Positions 55,158 to 64,000 of a stretch of DNA of 64,000 nucleotides are shown in pieces. The stretch comes from Trebouxia sp. TZW2008. Taxonomy: Eukaryota > Chlorophyta > Trebouxiophyceae > Trebouxiales > Trebouxiaceae. The DNA is taken from positions 310,001 to 374,000 of the forward strand of contig BDIU01000133.1 in the NCBI GenBank assembly GCA_002118135.1, read 5' to 3'. Both the position numbers and the translations under genes were made by a program. The notes beneath the pieces are model-generated. The model searched no databases, was not told the DNA's origin, and was given only the letters and a program-made list of their open reading frames with translations. Positions within the stretch are counted from its first letter, which is position 1. Each line of letters starts with the position of its first letter.

Positions 55158-58100
55158 CTGCTTTCCAAGGGCAGAATGAATCATTCTGCATTTTCCATCA
55201 TAGCCATCACTATATACAACCATGCCTGAGGCACTGACTTCGGTCTTCACCCCACTGCCAAACAACTGCACCAGAGCTCTTCCTGACTTTGCAAGGCCTG
55301 TGTTGATGGTGAGCAGCTTGGCAGGCCAGAAAGAAGCTCCAAAGGGCGCCCACACCACCCTGCCCTGTACAGCAAACTCTCGTTATAAGGAAACTTGAGT
55401 AAGGACAATCTTGATGTAAGGACCATGCCATTGGTAACCTTCACTGCATTCTGACAGTAGTGCTGCCCCCGGAGTAAGGACATTTCGATGTAAGGACAAG
55501 TCTCTTGGGAATTAATGCAGTTGTCACAAAGGCAGTTTACTGCAACAACTTCATTCAGATGTTAGGTATCCCAATTGCGCCTGACCCAATTTGCCAAAGA
55601 CAACCTGTGTTTGAGTGTTGCTTTTCAGCAGCAGAGAAACTTGCAGAGGCAAGCATGCCTGTATCCGAGCGTCGCTACAACTGCATACTTCCACTGCAAG
55701 CACTGAGCATGGCATGGACCAGGGTGAGAACCTTGTCAGTGGTGCTACGCCAATCTTCTCACCAGCCCTAATGCAATATAGTTCTGCAGGCACTTGGCAG
55801 AGGTCCAGCAAGAGCTATTGTTGCAAGCCACTTGTGCTGTGCAAAAGAACCTGGAGAGCGGCTCACCTGAGTCAGAGCTTGTCTGCTGCCTGCGTCTGTG
55901 GAAGCCTGCTGCCCTGCCAGATTTGGCAACAGTTGCTGTATCTGCTGACTGCTGATTCGACCCATGGCCTCAGCATTTTCAGAGGTGGCTAATGGACGCG
56001 CCTTGCCTCTGGATTGCCTGAGCTTGTGTTGATGAGGGCCTCCGCTGTGTGTGCAGTTGGCTTGCAGAGCAGAGTTCTCTTGATTGTCAGAAGCATCTGC
56101 GCACCAAACAGAAAAAAATGGCATATCAGTCTTTGGGAAAGCGTTTGCATCAGACACGCTCACGCTGTCCAAGTACAGTTGACTAGCTGCAACAGACTGC
56201 AACAAGCAGCAAAGACTTTTTGGATTGCTGCTGGCTGCAGTGCAGCAGCAGCAAATGCAAAAAGGTTTCCTGTTTCCGCAGATTGCATCATGGACCCATC
56301 GTGACAGCAAAAATTCAAAGCCGGGGGCAAGAGGCAGATCAAACTCAAGATCTGTTTGGACATTGACACTGTTCTGCTTCCAGATGTGAATTTGTTGCAA
56401 TGCTGCATGAAAAAGTTGTGGGCTGCAACAGATGTTTTGACCTCAAGTGACCCACATGCAAGCCAAGCGACAAGCAGAACCTGCGCACCTTCGTTCTGCA
56501 AGGTAGCACAAGGTCGGCCATCACTGCTGCCCCTGCCACCCTTTCTTCCTCTTCCTCTGCATGCTGCTCTGCCTTTCCCTCTTCCTCTGCCAGCCTCACC
56601 CCTACATATGACCTTGCTGCTGCCTGGGGTGCCTCTTCGCCCAGGACTATGGGTAAGCATGTCTGTGCTTACGAGCCCTGGCCTGCCAGTTGTGGTGGTT
56701 GGAAGCTGTGTGAGAGGCGTGGACCTGTTCTTGGTCTTGAGACTCTTGGCATAAGAATCTGGTGTTGGCATGAGCCCTGCTTTGACTGCTGCTGCTGCTG
56801 ATGATGGTGGTGATGGGGCGTGAGTTGAAGGGCTGAGAGCAGTTGTTGAGGGCGTCACAAGCTGCCAGGCATCCTGTGAACAGTACACAGGCATTGCCGA
56901 GCCAGGATCAGATTGTACTGTTGACTGCTTTGCCCTGGCTTCTTACGCTGCTTCTGTCAGCTGGGGTATAGCTTGAAGTATTCATGGCCTGTTTACCTCT
57001 GTTTTCTTGGTAGTAAGCAGGGCCAAGTGCATCTGCTTGTAAATGTTGAGATGACCAGTGCCATGAAATGTTTGCCAGCTGCAAATCTGCTGACAAGACA
57101 ATGCATGCCTTGTTGCCTGGAAGTGCCTGCTCAGCAATCCTGAGAAGTATGGACAATGCTACACATTTGAGTGCAAGTGCTAGGTATTTGGGGCCCAATT
57201 CTTGCCAAGCCAGATTGCGGAAATAGAAGATCGACATGTTGAGTTGCAGTAAGCATGAAATTCACCTCTAATTGTGCCTCATCAAGCTGCAGCATTGCTT
57301 GCCAGCCAGCCTGCCGGTGGCCATGGTGCAGATCTAGCTTCAGATCCAATCGCCGCTTACGCTTCGAGCCAGGCTTGCTAGTCTTGGACTGATCAGGGCA
57401 GACTCTCACATAGCAGAACTGATGCTGTGCATTGCAGCTGGGCTTGCACATTTCAGGCTGGTGGCCCTGTCCAATGAACTGTACCACCCTGTGCCAAGAG
57501 CGCAAGACTTGTTTACCAGTACAGATTGCGTGAAAAGTTGTCAGGTGAATTTCAAGTTTCAAAGCAATTGGTCTACCTAGCTGGGCCTGCTGAGCCTGTC
57601 TAGCGCAGCTTTAGAGTGAAAGAAATGGAAGGAAGCAATTGGGGTGAGGCAGAGATGCATGCAAGATGAGGCTGTAATGCATGTGCAGTGCGCCTGAGAG
57701 TGCCTTTGCGGACAAGGGCAAGTGTAGCTGAGGTCTTGCAGGCAACTCATCAACTGCTTGGGTTGAATGGTGCATGTTTGAAACAGGATGCGGAACAGGT
57801 CGGTGTCAGGGATTGCGTGCTAGTCAATGTCACGCAAGCCCCCAACCACTTGGACCATGAAAGTTCTGCTGCATTCTGCTGACGTGGTTTTGGCCCCCAA
57901 TGCTGCACACATTGTATGGCCATGCGCTACGTGTGACAATCAGCATGCATGCCATGAGCAGCAAGCACAGCTGCCAAAACACACGTGTTGGCATCACTCA
58001 ACAGGTCACAAAGCTTTGTGAAGGGCGTACTGGCCAGTATGCAGCCCAGCAAACAGGATGTCCAATTCCTGTCTGGCATCAAGCTGCTGAAACTCCTCTA

Positions 58101-61100
58101 GCAGCACAAAAGCAACCCTTTGCCCCACTAGCTCTTTGCCCAGCAGCTGCGACACTGGCTCAATCACAGTATAGGTGTGCTGCATTTGGTGCACTTGTGC
58201 CGGCATCCAGTCTGGGCAGTCTGTATGTCGGGCATGACTGTCTATGTGTGATACATCCTCATGTGGGTTATCTGCATCAGTTTCTAGAGGTTCTGCGAGC
58301 TCTTGAATGCTGCAATCATCAGCTGCAGTGCATATACCGCTGAGGGAGTTCTTGGCCACGCCTTGATTTGCATCAATCCTTTGGCTAAGCTTTGCAGCAG
58401 GCTGGCTGTGCTGAGCCTCTTCTTCTGGCTTGGACAGCTGTTGTGAGCTTGACGGCTGCAGGCCCTGATCTGCTGTGGCACTTTGTGGCAGTTTGCCTAG
58501 GACAAGGGAATTGACTGTAGAGCCCTGAGCATTGAATGGCTGGGCAGGTAGCATGGTTCGAGAGATGCTACAGGTGTACTGCATTGTGTGTGGCAGCTGT
58601 GAGTCAGGACTGTTGGCAGGAGGGTCGTTAAGTCTGGAGGTAGATGCTTCAGGATCCTGCACAGACAACCAGTATGATGAAGGTGCTAAGGTGATCAAGA
58701 TAGTGGTCATCATTGTCACTCATTGGTGCATGAGTACCACATGTGGTCAGAGCTGCTACAGTGCAGATGACTTGCTGTAGTGCTAGCACCACTTGCGCAG
58801 CTATTTGTCATAAGCTGAGATCACGTGACAACACCTGAGGATGCCTAGCTGTGAGAGTATCTATCAAGTGCTTTCTGTTACTCACCCGCTTTGCTCGCTT
58901 CCAGGCTTGCTGATCTCTGCCGACAGCAGTGGCCACCTGATCTGCAGCTACTTTGCTGTTGGATTGTGCCTGCTGAATCTGCCCTGCTGGTAGGCTGCTT
59001 GGCAAATCAGCACTCCCTGCTTTGTGGGTCTTGGAGTTGCTTGACACCAGCTGAGCAGCAATTGCTGGCTTTGGTGTGATCACAAATCCTTCAGGCTTGT
59101 CAGAAAGACTGGTGTGAGCTGCAGCGCCTGCCTGGCCGGCATCTGCGGCTGCTGTAGTTTGACTGTCATACTGATGCTGACTTGACTGCAGCTGAATGGG
59201 GTGCTTTGGCAAGTAGGGCGCTTCACCATTGATGTATGTGTCAAGCTGATGCTGATTTGACTGCATTTGATCTTGCGCCTGCGCCTGGGATATCTGAATG
59301 CTGCTAGCATGCTTCAGAGGCAGTGTGCCTACTGCAGAGCATTTTCTTGACTGCTGTGGCGCACATGCTGAATCCTCAGGAGGTATCTGGTTGCTGATGC
59401 AATCTGTGCTCACCGCTGGATTGTCGACTGTGTGAAAATGTCTTTCACTGGGCGGTGGAAGACTTGGCTGATGCCAGAAAACTTGGCCGTCCTGCCTTGT
59501 CAATTCTGACGCTAGCATTGGTTCCTGTTCTGCATGGCAGTCATGCGACTGCAGAGGAGGCTCTTGGGGCATGTCTTGTGGTTCTGCATATTGCAAGGCC
59601 TCAAAGCTGCAGGGTTGTTCAGAAGCCATCAAGGCTTGACTGATGTCCCCTGAGCTGTTGTTGTAGCCTTGGCTGTAGTCAACAACGCCCATGCAATGCT
59701 CTTGACACACAGATTGTGAATACTGTCTTGTATTTGCATTGTTTTGGAGCTGTGCAGTGCTGTTCCACATGCTGCTGGCAGCTGCATGATCCGACTGCAC
59801 AGCAAACCTGTGACTTGCTTCAGGACCTGCCCCTGACCATTGGGCTCCTATATGTTGGCTGGCAAACTGCTCTTCCTGGTGGCCCAAGCTGTCATGTACA
59901 TCAGTCTGGTTAGCTTGCATCTCAGCAGTATATTGTGGAGGATAAGCTTGGCTGGCGTAATGTGACATGTTGGCCTGTTGTGAAGCTTGATGAGTGTGCA
60001 TGAAGGCTGGGTCGTGTAATTGCTGTTGCTGCATCATAGGCTTCTGCTGTGGCTGCTCCATAGCTTCCTGGGAGTTCAGTGCCTGCAGGTGAAATGCAGT
60101 GCGTTGTTACAAGATATGGAATCACAACATCTAGAACCAGGGAACAAGCACTACACTCAAGTTGAATCATGTAGCTCAAGCGTTGATTGAGGCAAGCGTG
60201 TAAGCAGCAGGCTGCTGATTTGACCTTGAAGCAGAGGCATGACGCTGTGCTACCACGCACCTGAGATGCTGGAAACATTGCAGGCTGTAGCAGCTTCAGA
60301 CCACACAGACATTGCAGTGCGTCCTGCACAGCGGGTCTGTGCTCATCGTGGTACATTCACATACAAGGCGCGTTCTGAGTGGCCCTCATGGCAGCTCCCA
60401 AACCAGACTTCATTTAGCATGTAGAGCATGTGATACCTGCTTAGTGCGGCTGCTCTGAGTGACCCCATGCAGTCGCATGACCTGCATGACAAACGGCTCA
60501 GTGTCATGGTGCACTTTTGGAAGCACATTTCATCACGTGGCAATTTAAATGCACAATTCCTGTGCAGCACATTGGACACGCATTTTTACATGCTGCGATC
60601 TGAACGCACATTGAGAGGTCCTGAAATCAGATAGCAAAGGGCTAGGAGTCAGGTTCAGACCTGCCGCAGGTCTGAAAGCTTGTACAAGGAGTGCTCCTTT
60701 GCAGAAGATACTTGAACAGATTCTGTGCCCTTTGTCAAAAAGCCATATATCTCAGCATATTCAGCTTTTGTAAGGCTCACTGGCATGATCTGGGATTGTA
60801 TGTGACTACTGTGCGGCGTATCTGACAAAAGCTGCTGGCACGCTTGTGGACCATGAGCTTTGGCATGAGCCCGTGCTTGAGCTGTACTGGACTGAGGTGG
60901 TTGCAAGGGGTTGCTGATCACAAAGCTGGAACCAGGCGCCTGTGCTTCATGTGCAGATATGGCTTGCCACCCAACTGCTGCCTCTTGTGTATGACAGGCG
61001 ACCTGGGAGCTGACTTCAAGGTCTTGCGCTGTATCAGTGAAGGCCTCCTCAATATCCCAAGGCATTTGTGAGGTAGACCAAGGCGGGTGCGCGCGTGCTG

Positions 61101-61146
61101 CTTGCGTGTTGGCAAGAACGAGCCGCCTGCGAGGTACGAAAGCCAT
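55158..61146 (-). CDS. PWWP-domain protein with long Gln-rich N-terminal region (partly resolved)
   Basis: Resolved exons are complement(60661..61146, 58886..60082, 58031..58656, 57266..57488, 56489..56873, 55867..56096), which join in frame from ATG at 61146 (1049 residues), and complement(55158..55364), open in phase 0. Between 55866 and 55365 at least one exon is missing, and the 3' end beyond 55158 is open. The protein starts MAFVPRRRLVLANTQAARAH. Residues of exon 2 are Gln/Ser rich and low complexity. Exon 4 has a basic patch (PGSKRKRRLDLKLDLHHGH), exon 5 RGRGKG and RGRGRKGGRG stretches. The last exon reads GRVVWAPFGASFWPAKLLTI, then GRALVQLFGSGVKTEV, which fits the PWWP fold (W-x-P-F-WPA for PWWP). 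Such proteins bind methylated nucleosomes or DNA in the nucleus. No specific orthologue recognised. Confidence 0.65.
55370..55542. mobile_element. pogo/Tigger-like MITE, copy 2
   Basis: 173 bp with ends CAGCAAACTCTCGTTATAAGG and GGCAGTTTACTG, preceded by TA. Inside, GACAATCTTGATGTAAGGAC and CATGCCATTGGTAACC match the reverse complement of copy 1. It lies directly before the PWWP exon acceptor; only TACAG separates the element from the exon. Confidence 0.88.
57572..57625 (+). mobile_element. LINE 3'-end fragment, copy F
   Basis: TACCTAGCTGGGCCTGCTGA, then GCCTGTCTAGCGCAGCTTTAGAGTGAAAGAA. It is the 3' UTR part of the LINE family, in intron 3 of the PWWP gene. Confidence 0.8.
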
Positions 61147-62097
61147 CGATACTCCCTGTGACTGCACCTCGCGGCTCGTCTGCGCTCAGCAGTGACTCAC
61201 GAAGGGCTGACCCAGCTTCGAAACAGGCTTCGAAAAGTGAGTGACCAGCATGACCGCAGCACGAGCGCAGCATGACCGCAGCATGACCGCAGCACGGTTA
61301 CTATCGGCCATGAGAAGGTGGCATGAAAGTGTCAGCACGAGACCCTGCGCTGACAAGGAGGACCCCAGCAATTGCACCCGCAGACCTCTTCCAACGTCCT
61401 TGTTATAGGCATACTAACGATTGCGCATGATGACAGAGGCACACATTGAAATTAATGTGTCAGAATTGGGTGAACAAGGTGCAGTGAGAGGAATTAAATG
61501 TAAGGCGCTGCAGGCAAGGCAAGCAAAGCTGTATAGTAGCTCATTCTGCCTGGTGATGGAAACGTGTCTTTCAATAGCCTTGTTGCGCTCAAGCCTTCCT
61601 GTTCTGCCAAGCTTGCAAGAATTGGCAATTGAACTTTACACATAGGGCAAAATCCTGATCACAAGCGGTGCTCTGTGTCAGGCAGCTGCAAGACTGTGGC
61701 TGGATGTTTGAGACCAAACTCGCCTTGCCACAACCACAGATTACTGGTTCACATACAAGTTTGCATACACTTGTGACTGCCCAGTCCTGCCCAGGCTGAT
61801 TAGGGCATGAATGACAGCCACTGTAGCCGGTAACCACAGCATTCCAGAAAATGAGATTGGCATTGTCTCAATAAAGACCAGCCGAGTTTCACATCAGCAA
61901 TATGAAATGTCACTGCACTTGTATAGCATACTTGAAAAGCTGCAAGCATAAGCAACAGGCTGCACTAGCCTGTTGGACTGATAAGATTATACTGGCCTAA
62001 ACTTAAAAGGGACACTTACATGCACCACTGACGTCTGATACAGAATGCTGCATCTGCTTGGAGTTGAGCTGTTGACGGGGACAATCACTGTTCAACT
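61147..62097. other. spacer upstream of the PWWP gene
   Basis: 950 bp with the PWWP-gene promoter and the 3' flank of the next gene. Near 61255-61300 the 14-base motif AGCATGACCGCAGC recurs about three times. No gene supported. Confidence 0.6.
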
Positions 62098-62711
62098 TTA
62101 CTCAGGAGGTGTGGATGGATCTGGGTTGTCCTTTTCAGGATTGTCAGGATCATCTTCCTTCTTTTTCTTCTTTTCTTCCTCCTCTTCCTCCTCCTCATCT
62201 GGCTGTTCTGGATCACCTGGTAGCGGCCTAATTTTTGGAGTCTCAAGCTTTTCAAAGTCTGGCACCGGGTCTGGCCGTCTGCTAGGTTGAGGCGTTATCC
62301 ATTCCTATATGCAGATCAAACAGCTAAGGCATGTGTGAAAACTGTGCATGCTGGTTTCATTGTGTCTTGCCCAATGCATGGATATATTGAGATACACAAG
62401 AGCAGAAATGAGGCTTTACAGCCTGCTGTATAGCATAAGCTTAGGTATCTCCACCAGCATACCTGAGGGTAGTCTAACGATGATCGCTCCTTTTCTGTTT
62501 CTGGCGTGGGATACGTTGCTTGTGCATGTCGCCATCTAGTGCTTTGCGGCAGGGCTTGAGTTCGCCAGCAGGCTGTTCGACTGGAAGATCTAAGCGAGCT
62601 GTAGGCGGCAAGTCTCCTGGGCTGAAACACGGCAGACGCGTGTCTTGACGGCGTCTCAGCCGTGCAACACAAGCTTGTCCGTCCGCTAAACTCGGCACAG
62701 AGTGTCTGCAT
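62098..62711 (-). CDS. small plastid protein with acidic/lysine tail, unknown function
   Basis: Two exons, complement(62463..62711, 62098..62304), give 151 residues from the first ATG after an in-frame stop. Residues 1-65 are Arg/Ser/Ala rich (QPRRLAAYSSLRSSSRTACW), as in a plastid transit peptide. The mature part begins near YPTPETEKERSSLDYPQEW and has ITPQPSRRPDPVPDFEKLET and PKIRPLPGDPEQPD, followed by seven Glu, five Lys and a DDPDNPEKDNPDPSTPPE end. The middle, rich in Pro with conserved-looking D-Y-P-x-E-W and P-L-P-G-D-P, suggests a real, conserved plastid protein. I cannot name a family. The tail is probably disordered. Confidence 0.72.
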
Positions 62712-63200
62712 GCCCTTGCCCACAAGCTAAGCGAGCTGCAAGCCGGACTGCAATCTGATTGCACAGGCGACTTTGTAGATCGAGTGCATGCGCGAGAACC
62801 AGGTGCGCGCTCGGCAAACTTTAGTCTTAGCGTGAGTCCTGTGCTGCTGGACACTTCTCGCGATAAACAAAAGCCAACCCTGCTGCTGCACATTGGACCA
62901 TGACAAAACCCTAAGATGCAAAGTTACTACTGCAATCTGTGTTGGCTCACTCGACTCGGGCTCTCAGCTCCAAGCTTGAGCAGAGAGCCTGAGAGAAGCC
63001 AGACTGAAGGCTGAGTCGGGACTTGTGCATCGGTACTTGCTGCGCTACTTAGGAAAGCGCAAGCGACGTTTCGGGCAATAGCGGGATTCTCAGTCTGTCC
63101 GATTGCAGAGATCAGACGCTATCATAGGTAGATCGCGTCAGCAGCTTTTCAGCTTGTGAAAGCAACAGCCTAGGATCTTGTTTGACAAGTACAAGACACC
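62712..63200. promoter_or_regulatory. divergent promoter region
   Basis: 489 bp separate two genes that point away from each other. No specific element recognised. Confidence 0.45.
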
Positions 63201-64000
63201 ATGTCTGCTGAGAACAAGGGCTGGGGCCAGGCCTTGCTCATAGGTGCTGGCGTCGTTGCTATTGGTGGCGGCTTGTGGTATCTGTACACAAACAGAGAGG
63301 TAGACCTGCCTCAGTCATGCCGTATGGAGAACGCTCAGCATCCATCTCTTCACAACATCGCAGTCGCTGATTGCATGGTGGAAATCGTGACGCAGACATA
63401 CTCACACATCAACGACAAAGCGCCAGAAGTCGATGAGCAGACCTCTCTTCAAGAAAACAAAGGTGGCTCTGAGGAGAGACCACCCTTGAAAAACAGCCTG
63501 CCACCGCTTCCAGAAAGGCCTACTGCAGCTCAGCGAAAAGCACGCAGCAGCAAACAGTCAAAACCATCAGATCAGACATCAAGCCCAGAAAAGCCAGCAA
63601 CAGCTGCAAAAGCAGAAGCTACAAAGTCAGGTGACCCTCTTGTCTTGTCAAATCAAGTTGCAATGATGAATGTCTGACGCCTGACGTGTGCTGATTGGCA
63701 GTTGGGCTGCCTGCATGGGATGCCATGCTCAGCTTGCAAGCAATTTTCTACGACTTGCATGCACTGCGGCATGACTGTATGGTCAATTCGCTTCAGGTGA
63801 TGGAGCCTCGTCATCATTACAAGCCACCAAAGCAAACGATGCTGCAGAAACAGTGTCAGACAGTGGAGATGGTGAGCTGCCTCCTCGTGACTACAGAAGC
63901 TGAGCACTGGGCTAATCACAGCTGGGAATGACTTGCAGATACTCTCGCTGTTGAGACATGTGCCTGCCACATGCGTGTACAATGCTCCTAGTATTTTCCT
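63201..64000 (+). CDS. N-terminally membrane-anchored protein, unknown function (3' end uncertain)
   Basis: Exons 63201..63630 and 63797..63871 join in phase (G|GT) and a third begins at 63939; this reaches a TAG at 63989, or the gene continues off the window. After MSAENKGWG comes one membrane segment (ALLIGAGVVAIGGGLWYLY) and then a long hydrophilic, Ser/Pro/Lys/Gln-rich region (RPTAAQRKARSSKQSKPSDQ, SSSLQATKANDAAETV). This is the layout of a tail-out protein anchored by its N-terminus, as in outer organelle membranes (Tom20/Tom70-like import receptors are one possibility), but no folded domain is visible here. An intron between about 63300 and 63390 cannot be excluded. Confidence 0.6.

Noticed and set aside
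1..64000. CRISPR arrays, tRNA or rRNA genes
   Set aside because: Direct repeats here are tandem satellites or exon copies without spacers of constant size; I recognised no tRNA or rRNA sequence.

Overview
The window is nuclear DNA of a photosynthetic eukaryote, most likely a green alga (Chlorophyta, probably Trebouxiophyceae; the class is inferred from gene content and style, not proven). The signs are many short exons with GT-AG introns, plastid transit peptides, a phylloquinone-pathway gene, eukaryotic ribosomal and proteasome proteins, and a ciliary protein. I assembled exons by hand from splice sites and reading phase. For eleven genes the exons add up to one open frame from ATG to stop.

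Layout, left to right: CFAP77-like ciliary protein (minus, 3' end missing); plastid LON-domain protein (minus), divergent from a plastid rhodanese (plus); plastid PAP2 phosphatase (minus); ribosomal protein eL19 (minus); proteasome subunit Rpn9/PSMD13 (minus), divergent from ribosomal eL38 (plus); a probably mitochondrial thioredoxin (minus); Mediator subunit MED25 (minus); NMT1/THI5-like protein (minus), divergent from a conserved plastid protein with a proline-rich repeat tail (plus); a single-exon GT92-type glycosyltransferase (plus); a 16-exon neutral ceramidase of 11 kb (minus), divergent from naphthoate synthase MenB (plus); a PWWP-domain chromatin protein (minus, partly resolved); a small plastid protein with an acidic/lysine tail (minus), divergent from a membrane-anchored protein that may run off the right edge (plus). 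This is ordinary eukaryotic neighbourhood, with no operon or cluster logic.

The unusual feature is the introns. In at least ten of the genes, introns hold tandem, partial copies of the adjacent exon. Each copy spans an exon border, so it carries a duplicated 3' splice site with the start of the exon, or the end of the exon with a duplicated 5' splice site. The ceramidase gene is the extreme case: one exon start occurs seven times, another forms a 148-bp tandem array, and one exon has a near-complete copy with a one-base deletion. The introns look as if they grew by local duplication across splice sites, leaving many decoy exons.

Mobile and repeated DNA: 5'-truncated 3' ends of a LINE-type retrotransposon family (seven copies, one still coding for the C-terminal tail), a pogo/Tigger-like MITE family with TA target sites (two copies, each within 5 bp of a splice site), a roughly 55-bp double-hairpin element that lies antisense at or near the 3' end of four genes (five copies), and several satellites and microsatellites.
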